From positions 1 through 64,000 of the forward strand of contig NZ_JAIERS010000015.1 of NCBI RefSeq assembly GCF_019746665.1: a DNA stretch of 64,000 nucleotides, in the 5' to 3' direction. The DNA comes from Sphingomonas sp. (GTDB lineage Bacteria; Pseudomonadota; Alphaproteobacteria; Sphingomonadales; Sphingomonadaceae). The notes beneath the pieces are model-generated. The model ran no database searches and was not told where the DNA came from. It saw only the letters and a program-made list of their open reading frames with translations. Positions 8,520 through 17,290 of this stretch are shown here, one piece after another (positions within the stretch are counted from its first letter, which is position 1; the number at the start of each line of letters is the position of its first letter). The translations under genes and the position numbers were made by a program.

Positions 8520-8735
8520 CACTTGTGGTTTTCTGGCCAATGACGAAACCGTGCTCGCCCACCAGCAGTATCAAGCCTTTTTTCGGGCGGCACACCCGGC
8601 CGCTGACCCGGTGCGTGACCGCTGCTCAACTGGCAGAAGGCGGACCGGTGCGGGATCAAGGTGATCAGTCACAGCCGGCAAGGCTGCGACCATTACTTCC
8701 AGGCGCTTGGCTAGGATTGGGGCGCTGCCTTTCAT
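8520..8735 (+). pseudogene. Frame-shifted fragment of an unidentified gene
   Basis: Reading one frame gives FLANDETVLAHQQYQAFFRAAHP and on to ADPVRDR; shifting frame near 8625 continues as LLNWQKADRCGIKVISHSRQ and then GCDHYFQALG before a stop. Joined, these look like one ordinary soluble protein segment, whereas each frame alone is soon closed or turns arginine-rich. I do not recognise the family. No start or ribosome site is visible. It lies beside the broken integrase and is probably another remnant of the same element. This call rests only on frame continuity and is tentative. Confidence 0.3.
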
Positions 8736-8738
8736 GAA

Positions 8739-10573
8739 TCAGGCCTTCGAATATTTTCTTGGGCCCGTCCCCTCGCGCGCATGACCCAGGATGTCGTCAA
8801 CGATAAGTTGCTTGGCATCCGACGCATCCGAAGCGCTGCCTCCGGTCGTTCGAAGGGAGTGAAGGTCGGCGCGCTTGCCCTCCGATGTCCCCGGTAGCGG
8901 GAGAAAACCGTCAACATAATCGAGAGGGTACCGGCCCGCCGATGCGTAGAACCGCTTCCCGCCGACATTTACGAGATTCTTTTGATACAGCTCATGAAAT
9001 GCCTCGACATGCCCCTCGGTCTCAATGGCCTTGGCATAATCTCGTAGACCAAGCCGCAACAGCTCCGGATGGAGAGGGACCATGCGACGTCGCGAAGGAC
9101 GCTTTAAGCCTGGCGGCCGCTCGCCATCTTTGCTTTTTGTCATGTTTTCGGCGATCGTCAAAAACAGTGTGTCAACGTCGATGGCGAAATCTTCGCATTC
9201 CAATCCGCATAATTGCTCTTGTGAAATAATACTGGAATTGAGAAGGAGAGGCGCCCAATATGCCGCATCGTGCCAGATCATTGGTTATTGGTGATCTTGA
9301 AGCGCCGACCGCATCCACCGCCGCCGGTATAGATCGGCGATGAGAAAAACTGACGCAAATGTTTATCCGTCCAAGGCATTCTATCGGGATCGTCGGGATT
9401 ATCAATCGGGCTGGCGCTTGTTAAGGCCGTGAAGTCGAGCACGGGATCCTTGCCATAGCGAGGCTTCCACGCGGTCTTCCTCAACTCTCGGCCGAGTCTG
9501 CTGAGCGTGGTTAGGTCACGGTTAACCGTTCGAATATCGCGCTTCTTACCGGCTTTCTTCGAGACCTCGGTTATCACCTCATCAAACGGGCAGCTCATGT
9601 TGCCCTTCTCGACGGTGCCCCATTAAAAATCTGTCGGTAGTTGTCGAAGCGTGGCGGCAAAGTGCTGTGCCTCGCCTGGCCGATAGTCGCACAGCCGCTT
9701 GTTACCTGTGATCCAAGCGAAACCGCGGATGACGCGCACGCGTTGCGCCACGTCTTCGTTCCAATCCCCCGATGCTTGGATATCGGCGACGATGTCGTCG
9801 ATGACATTCGAGAGGCGGCGCGTGTCGTTCGTCAGGAACGGCGTTGGGATTGGTGCCTCGACAGGCGCGGGCGCCGCTCGTGCTGTCTCGCTCACATCGA
9901 CCCGAAGCTGCATGACCAAGTTGTCGTCGAGCAGAATCGACATCCGATTACCGCCGGTTGCAACTTCAGCGCGATCAAGAAGCTGTGCCCTGGTCTGAGC
10001 TTCGGCTTTGGCCGGCAAGATTTGTGCCTTGGCGTCTCGGCTTGTGGCGGTGTTGATCGGGGCCTCGATCGACGCGAGGCATGCGCGCGCACTTGCTGTG
10101 GCCGCCCGGTGCGGTGCCAACGCCTTGAGCATCAGCACGACCGCATGGCGGTCAGCGTCTAAGAACCCCTCCGTCAAGCTATTCAAAAGCTCGATCGATA
10201 TCGTGTCCGCATCTGGGGCGAGGCGGGCGGCGATGCGATAAGTCGCCTCAAGCACTTGAGCGGCGCGTGGATCGCTCCGCCCATCTCCGTCGAGCCGCGC
10301 GGCGGTTGCCAGACCGAGCTCCTCGTCGAGGCCGCGTTTAAACGGAGCAACGGCCTCACTTGCGGTCATAAGGCCGCGCTCGATCCGCTCGTTCATCATC
10401 ATCGTCATCGCATCCCACCGGACCGACAGCCGGCAGACGAGGCGGCGTGCCTCGACGGGGTCGGCGGTCTTCAACGGAACGGTTATAGGACGGTTTACGA
10501 ATTTCCGCCGGTAGAGCCTGCGGCGATAATGGTAACGTGCGCCACGCCGCGTGAGATACGATATCGTCGCCAC
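8739..10573 (-). pseudogene. Tyrosine-recombinase integrase, broken by a stop codon and a frameshift
   Basis: Three consecutive pieces make one phage/island integrase of roughly 610 residues. Piece 1 (10573-9623) holds the N-terminal part (SYLTRRGARYHYRRRLYRRK). It ends at an in-frame TAA after RQLPTDF, and the same frame carries on as WGTVEKGNMSCPFDEVITEV (9598-9278). Near 9285 a one-base loss shifts the frame to MIWHDAAYWAPLLLNSSIIS (9281-8739). The last piece keeps HSLR, ILGH and the terminal KYSK tyrosine, but where the first catalytic arginine is expected (normally GAR before EEICGL) the sequence reads IISQEQLCGL. The gene is therefore doubly interrupted and catalytically suspect. The intact N-terminus faces the 3' end of tRNA-Gly, the usual attachment geometry. 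Confidence 0.88.
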
Positions 10574-10717
10574 TTCCGAGCCTCGCTCCGGTCGGCGGCA
10601 CCGGCTCTTTTCGCAGGCGGACGGTGTGGCGTGTGCGCAGCTTGGTGCACAGACGCGTGTCCCGCAGAGCTGGTTCCGACGCCGGAATGGCGGATTTCTG
10701 CGGGTTCAGCGCGGATG

Positions 10718-10791
10718 TGGAGCGGGTGAAGGGAATCGAACCCTCGTCGTAAGCTTGGGAAGCTTCTGCTCTACCATTGAGCTACACCCGC
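10718..10791 (-). tRNA. tRNA-Gly (anticodon CCC)
   Basis: On the minus strand 74 bases fold as a tRNA: acceptor GCGGGTG paired with CACCCGC, D-arm GCTCAATGGTAGAGC, anticodon loop TTCCCAA, T-arm GAGGGTTCGATTCCCTT, and an encoded CCA end. The loop gives anticodon CCC, reading GGG. The 3' end points at the broken integrase 145 bases away, so this gene is the probable attachment site of the eroded element. I found no second copy of its 3' end within the window. Confidence 0.97.
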
Positions 10792-11033
10792 GAGCTGATG
10801 GCCCCTTGGCACAGTCGCGGGCGAGGCGTCAACCGGCGGCTAGCGCAACTTCCCGAAAGCTTCGTTCACCAACCTTGGCAATCGTCACCGAACCGAAACC
10901 GCGTTACGAGTGGCATAGCTACATGAAGATGAACGTCGACCAGCCCTGTTGCCGCCGCCTCCCCCTTGTAACGGCCATACGCTTCGCCGCGAACCCAAAG
11001 CAGAACATCGCGCACTGACGGGAGGCCAACCAC

Positions 11034-11942
11034 ATGGAAATGCAACAGGTCCGCTATTTTCTCGCGGTGGCGGAGACGCTCAATTTCACCCGTGCGGCGG
11101 CGCAGTGCCAGGTGAGCCAGCCCGCGCTGACGCGCGGTATCAAGCTGCTCGAGGCTGAGCTCGGCGATGAGCTGATCCGCCGCGAGGGGCGACTTACCCA
11201 TCTGACCGAACTGGGCGCGCGGCTGCTCCCGATCCTGCGCCAATGCTATGACAGCGCGGTCTCGGCCAAGGCGGTGGCGGCGGCGGTGACGGCGGGGGAG
11301 GCGACGACGCTGCGGTTGGCGATTACCCCGGTGCTCGATCTACAGCTGATCATGCCGATGCTGCGCGAGCTGCGTCGGGTCTATCCCGGGCTGCGGCTGA
11401 AGCTGCGCCGCGCCGCCCCGGACGGGATCGCGACAATGTTGAAGCGCGGCGAGGCGGATCTGGCGATCTGCGCGCTGCTCGAGGATGAGTGGGATCGGTT
11501 CGAGGCGCGGCCGATCTTTACCGAGGGTTTCGACCTGCTGTTCCCCGCCGACCATCCGCTGGCGGCCGAGGCCGGCGTCGTGCCGGTGGCGGCGGCGGCG
11601 AAGGCGGGCGAGACTTTTGTGCTGCACCGCGGGGCGGGGCTGATTGGTGGTGCGGTCGCGGCGCTGGAAGCCGCGGGAGTCGATTCCGGCCGCGCGCACG
11701 AGGTCGATCGCTGCGATGACATGATCGCGCTGGTCGAGGCCGGGGTGGGGGTGGGCGTTGTGCCGGCCAGCGGCCTGGCAGTTACCCAGCTGCGGCGTCG
11801 GCGCGGCGTTGGTCTTCCGCTTTCGCGCACGATCGCGATTTATGCGGTGACCGGCCGACCGCAGCCGCGCGAGGCGGCGGCGCTCGTCAACCTGCTGCGG
11901 GCGGCGGACTGGTCGGCGGTGGCGGCCCCGGCGGCGGCATGA
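11034..11942 (+). CDS. LysR-family transcriptional regulator
   Basis: The 302-residue protein has an N-terminal winged helix-turn-helix (MEMQQVRYFLAVAETLNFTR followed by AAAQCQVSQPALTRGIKLLE) and a LysR substrate-binding domain (residues about 90-290, RLAITPVLDLQLIMPMLREL, then a second lobe with VEAGVGVGVVPAS). GGGAGG lies before the ATG. It is convergent with the peroxiredoxin-like gene and the two coding ends overlap by 56 bases. The sensing of peroxide cannot be concluded, because no OxyR-type cysteine pair is obvious. Its targets are unknown; no divergent partner gene is present, since tRNA-Gly lies upstream. Confidence 0.92.
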   Translation: MEMQQVRYFLAVAETLNFTRAAAQCQVSQPALTRGIKLLEAELGDELIRREGRLTHLTELGARLLPILRQCYDSAVSAKAVAAAVTAGEATTLRLAITPVLDLQLIMPMLRELRRVYPGLRLKLRRAAPDGIATMLKRGEADLAICALLEDEWDRFEARPIFTEGFDLLFPADHPLAAEAGVVPVAAAAKAGETFVLHRGAGLIGGAVAALEAAGVDSGRAHEVDRCDDMIALVEAGVGVGVVPASGLAVTQLRRRRGVGLPLSRTIAIYAVTGRPQPREAAALVNLLRAADWSAVAAPAAA

Positions 11943-12612
11943 GCGTGGCGAGCGCCGCGCGCAGATCGAGCCGCCGGCGATAGTCCGGATCGACATGGGC
12001 GAGGCGGATCACGCCGTCCCGGTCGACGACGAACACCGCCGGAATCGGCACGATCCACCCGGCGCCGTTCTGGTAACTCGGCACATCGATTCCTGCCGCC
12101 TCGATCTGTCGCGCGACCGACGGATCGATCCAAACCGCGAGGCCCAGCGATAGCAGATAGCCCGCACCGACATCGCATAGGAACACCGCGTCGTCGCCAA
12201 TTTTCTGGCGTAGCGCGGCGGCGGGGCCATGGGTTTCGGCGGAAATGAACACGAGCCGCGCCGCGCCCGCCGCCGACGCGAGATCGGCGACCTGAACCCG
12301 GCAATAATGGCACCAATGGCCGCGTACGACAACGATCGCGACCGGCCCCTGATCGAGCAACTCGGCGAGCGAGACCAGCCGATGCGCATGATCCGGCAAG
12401 CGGAACGCCGGCATGAGCTGCCCCGCGCGAGGTGTCTGAAGTCCGGCGCCCGCGCGTTCCAGGCGTGTGATAAGCTGTTCAATTGCCCGCGCAAATCGGG
12501 GGCTTGCGCTGAGCAGGCCTTGGGTGACGACCGCCAGTTTTTCAGCGAGCGGCGCGTCGAGAGCGATTGCCGAATCGGCCACTCTATCGAGTTCTCGAAC
12601 GACGTCGTTCAA
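11887..12612 (-). CDS. AhpC/TSA-family peroxiredoxin-like protein with CxxC
   Basis: This 241-residue protein has an N-terminal helical extension (residues 1-60) and a thioredoxin-fold domain (PRAGQLMPAFRLPDHAHRLV, then VAIVVVRGHWCHYCRVQVAD) with C101 and C104. The CHYC spacing resembles alkyl hydroperoxide reductase-like 'peroxiredoxin-like' proteins that reduce peroxides or disulfides in the cytosol. The end is a proline-rich tail (PPPGPPPPTSPPPAAG) lying inside the overlap with the LysR gene; it may be an accident of the shared DNA. The start is TTG at 12612 behind GGAAAGG; other starts would truncate the helical region. It is divergent from the AraC gene at 12786. Confidence 0.8.
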   Translation of the reverse strand: MNDVVRELDRVADSAIALDAPLAEKLAVVTQGLLSASPRFARAIEQLITRLERAGAGLQTPRAGQLMPAFRLPDHAHRLVSLAELLDQGPVAIVVVRGHWCHYCRVQVADLASAAGAARLVFISAETHGPAAALRQKIGDDAVFLCDVGAGYLLSLGLAVWIDPSVARQIEAAGIDVPSYQNGAGWIVPIPAVFVVDRDGVIRLAHVDPDYRRRLDLRAALATLMPPPGPPPPTSPPPAAG

Positions 12613-12785
12613 GTTCTTGGCCTTTCCGTGCTAGCCCTGATGGTACGGAGCGTGCCTTTATGCATCACTGGTGTACGCTGCGCCACGCATCGAAACGATA
12701 CACCCCGCCGTGCCGGCTTGGGGTTAGTCTGGAAACCAGTGGCAGCAATCGGCGCGAGGGCACGCGCGATCAAAGGGATAGTTTG

Positions 12786-13733
12786 GTGACCGTCGCCAAT
12801 CGCCTATCGCTGGGAACACCCCCACCGCCGCATGCCGCGGGCGGCTCGCGTCGTCAGCGCCGGCTGCGCGGGCGTGATTGGCTGCCGCCCAATGCCTGGG
12901 CCGAGTGGGCCGAGGGGCGGCCGCCTGTCGCGGTATGCAATCATCTGTCAGGCGCTTTGATCCAGCGCTGGTCGAGCACGGCGCCCGCGATGATGCAGCC
13001 GCCCCTCGATCATCACCTGCTCGTGCTGCACCTTGGCGGCCCGAAACGGATCGTCCGTTCTGGCGGCCTGAGCACGGCGCATGTCGATATCGGCAGCGGC
13101 GCCTTCACGATGGTGCCGGCGGGCAGCAGCTATCGATGGCTCACCGCCGGGCCGATCGATTTCGCGCACCTGTTCCTCCACCCCGATCGCTTCGCGCGCG
13201 ATATCGCCGAGACCTATGGCGTCGCGGCGGATCAGGTCCGCTTCGCCGACCAGCTCGGGCGTAGCGATGCGATAGTGCGGGCGTTGTTCGAACTATTGCT
13301 CGCCGATAGCGGCACCGATCCGCTCGCGGCGGAGGCGCGACTCACGCGGCTCAACCTGCGGCTGGCGACGCTTACCGGGGCGACGCTGCGGGCGCTGGGC
13401 GATGCACCCTTGCCGCCGGCACGGGTCGCGCGGGTGCGCGATTATGTCCGCGCGCATCTCGCCACGCCGATCACGCTCGATGCGCTCGCCAGTGAGGGTG
13501 GGATGAGCCGCTATCACTTCATCCGCGCGTTTCGCGCGGCGACGGGCCTCACCCCTTATGCCTTTGTGATCGCCGAGCGGGTGGCGGCGGCGGTGGATGC
13601 GCTGCGCGCGGGCGAGCGTACCATCGCGGAGATCGCGGTCGAGACCGGCTTTTCGAGCCCCGCGCGGTTCAGCGAGCGCTTCCGCGCCCTGATTGGCCAT
13701 ACTCCGGCCGAGTTCCGCCGCGCCTGTCGATAA
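12786..13733 (+). CDS. AraC-family transcriptional regulator
   Basis: The 315-residue product carries a cupin-like N-terminal half (LDHHLLVLHLGGPKRIVRSG, GAFTMVPAGSSYRW) and a C-terminal AraC domain with two helix-turn-helix units (ARVRDYVRAHLATPITLDAL, then ASEGGMSRYHFIRAFRAATG and AEIAVETGFSSPARFSERFR). The start is uncertain: GTG at 12786 follows AAAGGGATAG. ATG codons at 12660 or 12567 would lengthen it but run into the divergent peroxiredoxin promoter. It could regulate that gene or the outer-membrane protein downstream on the other strand; neither is shown. Confidence 0.88.
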   Translation: MTVANRLSLGTPPPPHAAGGSRRQRRLRGRDWLPPNAWAEWAEGRPPVAVCNHLSGALIQRWSSTAPAMMQPPLDHHLLVLHLGGPKRIVRSGGLSTAHVDIGSGAFTMVPAGSSYRWLTAGPIDFAHLFLHPDRFARDIAETYGVAADQVRFADQLGRSDAIVRALFELLLADSGTDPLAAEARLTRLNLRLATLTGATLRALGDAPLPPARVARVRDYVRAHLATPITLDALASEGGMSRYHFIRAFRAATGLTPYAFVIAERVAAAVDALRAGERTIAEIAVETGFSSPARFSERFRALIGHTPAEFRRACR

Positions 13734-13751
13734 GGCGCGGCGGCGGCGGGG

Positions 13752-14678
13752 TTAAAAGCCCTGCACGATCTGGACGATGAACCGTTCACGGAACGAGTTG
13801 CGATAGGGCGTTACCGGGAAAGTCACGCCGCCGAGCAGGAACAGATTGCCGCCAAGATGGGTACGCAGGCCCGGCGTGATGCTGACGAAGCTGGGCGCGT
13901 TGCGCGTCACCGGTTCGGACCAATTGGCGGCGACATACCATGTAAGATCGCCGAACGGCGTCTTCGAGTGCGGGGTCACCGTCTGGCCGATCGTCGCGTT
14001 GACCACCACCGCATCGGGATCGGTCCGATCGCCGATCTGATAGCCGACGCGTCCGCGCAGCGAGAAGCCGTGGCCGATGTCGGTGAAGACGTTGACCTGC
14101 GGCGTAGGCGAGAAGCGGTTGTTGCCTAGCAGCACCGATCCGGTCGGCAACCGCCAGCCGACCCCGGCGTTGATCGACAGGTTGCGCGTTTCGGCGAGCA
14201 TCACGAGCGTCGACAGGGTGATGTCGCCGAAATTGTCGCGGCCATTGGTCAAGCGCTGATAAAAGGGCACTTCGAGCCCGGCCCAGAAGCGGCGCGACAG
14301 GGGATAGTTGAAGCGCACCAGCACTTCATGCGCATCGGGTCCACGGCTGTCGGTGTAATCATAGGCCAGGTGGAATTCGCGGGTGAAGAAGCCGTCCGCG
14401 GTCGCCAGCCAGCCCTGGCGCGGCGCGCCGCTGGTGCCATTGGGCACCGGAATCCAGCGCTCGGTGAATTCCTTGCCGAAATTGCCGAACTTCAGCGGAG
14501 TCCATTCGCGCGGCGCTGGCGCCGGGTCCACTTGAGCTAGCGCGATCGCCGGTTCGGCGGTGGCCGGCTCGGCTGGGGCAGCGGCGGCGGAGTCGATCGG
14601 ATCGGCGTGGCAGATTGCAGGTGATGCAAGCAATGCGATAGATAAGGCGAAGAAACCGCCTTTGACGTTAACAGCCAT
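13752..14678 (-). CDS. Outer-membrane beta-barrel protein, phenol-MetA-like family
   Basis: A signal peptide (GFFALSIALLASPAICHADP) is followed by a proline/alanine-rich linker and about 250 residues of alternating barrel strands (FHLAYDYTDSRG, VLVRFNYPLSRRFWAGLEVP, SINAGVGWRLPTGSVL, GFSLRGRVGYQIGD), ending in phenylalanine (IVQGF). This is the pattern of the outer-membrane 'MetA pathway of phenol degradation' type proteins, whose substrates are mostly unknown. AAAGGGC precedes the ATG at 14678. It is the only non-regulatory gene between two AraC regulators, both of which could control it. Confidence 0.7.
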   Translation of the reverse strand: MAVNVKGGFFALSIALLASPAICHADPIDSAAAAPAEPATAEPAIALAQVDPAPAPREWTPLKFGNFGKEFTERWIPVPNGTSGAPRQGWLATADGFFTREFHLAYDYTDSRGPDAHEVLVRFNYPLSRRFWAGLEVPFYQRLTNGRDNFGDITLSTLVMLAETRNLSINAGVGWRLPTGSVLLGNNRFSPTPQVNVFTDIGHGFSLRGRVGYQIGDRTDPDAVVVNATIGQTVTPHSKTPFGDLTWYVAANWSEPVTRNAPSFVSITPGLRTHLGGNLFLLGGVTFPVTPYRNSFRERFIVQIVQGF

Positions 14679-14772
14679 AGTTGAGCCCTTTTATAATCGG
14701 CTCATGCTAAATATGGCTGTGGGCGCGAAGAATATTCTCTGTTTCGGATGTCTATTGCGGATCTCTGCGCTG

Positions 14773-15681
14773 TTATCGTATATAATCCCGGCGATAGCGC
14801 CCTGGCGAGGTGCCCAGCGCCTTGCTGAAGACCGAGGTGAAGTGCGACTGGCTGGCGAAGCCGCATTCGAGCGCGATCTGCACCAGCGGCAACTGGCTGT
14901 CGCTCAGCAGCTGCTGCGCGCGCGCCAGGCGGCGCAGGCTCACATAATGATAGGGGCTTTCCCCCGTCGCCAGCTTGAAGGTGCGCGAGAAATGGAAGGG
15001 AGAGAGGCCCGCCACCGCCGCCAGCGCGCTCAGGCTGATGTCGCTATCCAGATTGGCCTCGATATAAGCGAGCACCCGGCTGAGCTTGGCGGGTGACAGG
15101 TGCACCCGCTCGCGCGGGCTCGGGTCGTTGCTGCGCACCAGCACGGCGGCGATCGCACGCATCAACCCTTCCACCAGCTGGTCGGACGCGAAGCTGGGGG
15201 CGCGCATTTCCTGCTCGATCATCATCACCAGCTGCGCGAGCCGCTGATGCGGCTCCATATAGAACGCCGGCGGCACTTCGGCACCCAACTCGCGGATCAG
15301 CTCCGCCAGATAATCCCGGGGGATGGCGACGATCAGCGCGCCATTGCCAGCGGGACATTCGAGATCGGCTTCGATGCCGGGCGGCATGAAGCTGACATGG
15401 TGCCGCAGCAGCGGCTTATCGATTTGCTCGGCGCCGATCTGGCCGCGGCAGCGCCCTTGGGACCCCAGGTTGACGATCAGCGCGGCGTTGGCCCCGTCGC
15501 GGCTGCGAACGCGCACCGGCCCGTCGCCGCGCGCGCCGAGGTGGCGCACCACGCTCAGCCGATCCTGGTGGAAATAGACCAACTCGGCGATCGGCGGCAG
15601 CGAGAACTGGATAGCATCATAGGCGGCGCTGCCGGTGGCGCCGTGGTACATCAGGTCGTTCGGCCTAAGCGCGTTGCACAT
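14773..15681 (-). CDS. AraC-family transcriptional regulator
   Basis: The 302-residue protein has a cupin-like sensor part (FQ..SLPPIAELVYFHQDRLSV) and an AraC DNA-binding domain at the end (LSRVLAYIEANLDSDISLSA, LAAVAGLSPFHFSRTFKLAT, QIALECGFASQSHFTSVFSK, GTSPGRYRRDY). The start at 15681 is preceded by CAGGGAG at good spacing. Open frame continues upstream by about 109 codons but without family sequence. It is the second AraC regulator flanking the outer-membrane barrel gene and is in the same direction, 94 bases upstream of it. Confidence 0.9.
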   Translation of the reverse strand: MCNALRPNDLMYHGATGSAAYDAIQFSLPPIAELVYFHQDRLSVVRHLGARGDGPVRVRSRDGANAALIVNLGSQGRCRGQIGAEQIDKPLLRHHVSFMPPGIEADLECPAGNGALIVAIPRDYLAELIRELGAEVPPAFYMEPHQRLAQLVMMIEQEMRAPSFASDQLVEGLMRAIAAVLVRSNDPSPRERVHLSPAKLSRVLAYIEANLDSDISLSALAAVAGLSPFHFSRTFKLATGESPYHYVSLRRLARAQQLLSDSQLPLVQIALECGFASQSHFTSVFSKALGTSPGRYRRDYIR

Positions 15682-16053
15682 CGGTAGACTCCCTGGTCGC
15701 CGGGTATCGGCAGCACATTGCTGCTTCATTGCTGCCAACCCGTGGGTGCTAGCTCGGTCGATCGTGACACAGGCGCAAGGGGTCGGGCGGAAGAACCGCA
15801 ATAAAGCGGAAGTGCCGGAAAACAGCCAACCAGCCGCCAAGGTGAGGTAGGCAACCGATTGTCGCCGTGAAATTTTGTGAGTCAGATGCCTCTTGTCGGT
15901 TTTCGAACATAATCGTCGAGCGCCACCCTCGACCGGGCAAGCATCCACAAAAGCGACCGCGAACCTGAAAGCGTGCCTGCTCGATTCACGGCATTTCGGC
16001 GCCGCCACGCAATAGATGCGCGATGAGCGGAAGTCGCTGAACAGGAGAAACCG
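15682..16053 (+). other. Divergent intergenic region without a supported gene
   Basis: These 372 bases separate an AraC regulator from the secreted protein gene at 16054. They should contain both promoters, but I see no motif clear enough to place one. Open frames here are extensions of the regulator frame with no family similarity. An AGGAG ribosome site for the following gene lies at about 16041. Confidence 0.5.
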
Positions 16054-17268
16054 ATGTTGTCGAAAGCCATCACGAAGAAGGCCGCGATCCTGGCCGGCAT
16101 CCTACTGACCGGAACCGCGACAAGCGCTTTCGCAGGGGAAGTCGTTGTGCGCGGCAAAGAGGGCAAGCCCCTCGACGAGGTGCGCCGCGCTCCGGCCTCG
16201 ATTTATCAAGATCAGCGCACGATCGTCGCGCAACCTTCACCCTCGGAGGTGAAGCCTGAATTTCTTGGGCCGGTGCTGTTGATGAAATCAGCCCATGTCG
16301 ATCTCGAGAAGGGCACCGCGACGCTGCCGCTGCGCAAGGGCAAGCTGAAGGATGGCCGCCCGGTTTGGTTCATAATTACCGACACCACCGATGAGAACCT
16401 CGCCAATTTGAGCGGCGTCAACTACTCGCCGAAAATGGCCTATGGCCTCACGGGCGCCGCCACCCGCCACGCGACGATCGAGAAGGACGGCACCTTCACC
16501 TTCAATGCCGGCTCGGTGGACTTCAAGCCGGCGCTGTCGATCGTTCCAGGCCCGGCCAATGCGCCGTTCCCGCCCAAGAGCTTCCAGCCGGGCGCGGTGG
16601 GTGACGCTGCCTATACGCCGATGGTCTATATCGACAATTCGGCCAAATCGGTGATCTTCAACGCCCCCGTCGTCTCGATGGCGAGCGAGGCCGAGCTCAA
16701 CACGATGTGCGACGGCAACGCCGATTACAGCAAGGTGCATGACAAGGTTGTCGCGATCTGCCCGCGTGACGAAACCGTCACGCTCAAGCTGACGCTGGGC
16801 TATACCTTCGACAAGCCGATCCAGTATCTCTCTACCGAGGCGAACGATCCGTTGGTCGCGACGCTTGAAAACGCCATCTACGCGCCGGCGCTCAAGGATC
16901 TGCCGTTCGCGCTCGAGGATGCCTCGCCGGGCGAATCAGCCGAGCGTATCGTTGTCGTGGTGAACGGCGCGACCGGCAAGGACAATCCGCACCGCCAGGG
17001 CTTGGTGAGCGCGCTGAGCGGCGAGGGCGGCCCGCTGAATGTGCTTGGGGGCATCCCCACGATCAATCTGGACTATTCGCCGATGTGGCGCATCTTCCCG
17101 CTGGTTTGGACCGACGAGGCGATCCAGAAGGGCTATCGCTATCGCATCACCAGCGCGCTGCAGGCCGCCGAAATGGATACGCGCGGCTTCCTGAAGAGCC
17201 TGGACGGTGGGCCGTTCCGCGCGGTGGGGTTCGTGGTCAACTGCCCGGTGGTCTATCGCATCAACTAA
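16054..17268 (+). CDS. Secreted protein of unknown function, paired with a TonB receptor
   Basis: The 404-residue protein has a Sec signal peptide (KKAAILAGILLTGTATSAFA, cut before GEVVV). The mature part is beta-rich with no recognised catalytic motif. Notable segments are KDGRPVWFIITDTTDENLAN, GVNYSPKMAYG and NAPVVSMASEAE; it has four cysteines at most (MCDGN, ICPRD, NCPVV), which could form disulfides. The ATG follows AGGAG. The TonB-dependent receptor gene begins 22 bases downstream, so the pair is probably one operon. A role in binding or processing the receptor's ligand is inference. It resembles conserved exported proteins of proteobacteria with an uncharacterised domain. Confidence 0.7.
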   Translation: MLSKAITKKAAILAGILLTGTATSAFAGEVVVRGKEGKPLDEVRRAPASIYQDQRTIVAQPSPSEVKPEFLGPVLLMKSAHVDLEKGTATLPLRKGKLKDGRPVWFIITDTTDENLANLSGVNYSPKMAYGLTGAATRHATIEKDGTFTFNAGSVDFKPALSIVPGPANAPFPPKSFQPGAVGDAAYTPMVYIDNSAKSVIFNAPVVSMASEAELNTMCDGNADYSKVHDKVVAICPRDETVTLKLTLGYTFDKPIQYLSTEANDPLVATLENAIYAPALKDLPFALEDASPGESAERIVVVVNGATGKDNPHRQGLVSALSGEGGPLNVLGGIPTINLDYSPMWRIFPLVWTDEAIQKGYRYRITSALQAAEMDTRGFLKSLDGGPFRAVGFVVNCPVVYRIN

Positions 17269-17290
17269 ACCCAACCGTGTCCCGAGCCGG

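Noticed and set aside
8100-8740. Attachment-site copy of the tRNA-Gly 3' end
   Set aside because: No stretch resembling the tRNA T-arm and acceptor end was found in this part or elsewhere in the window.
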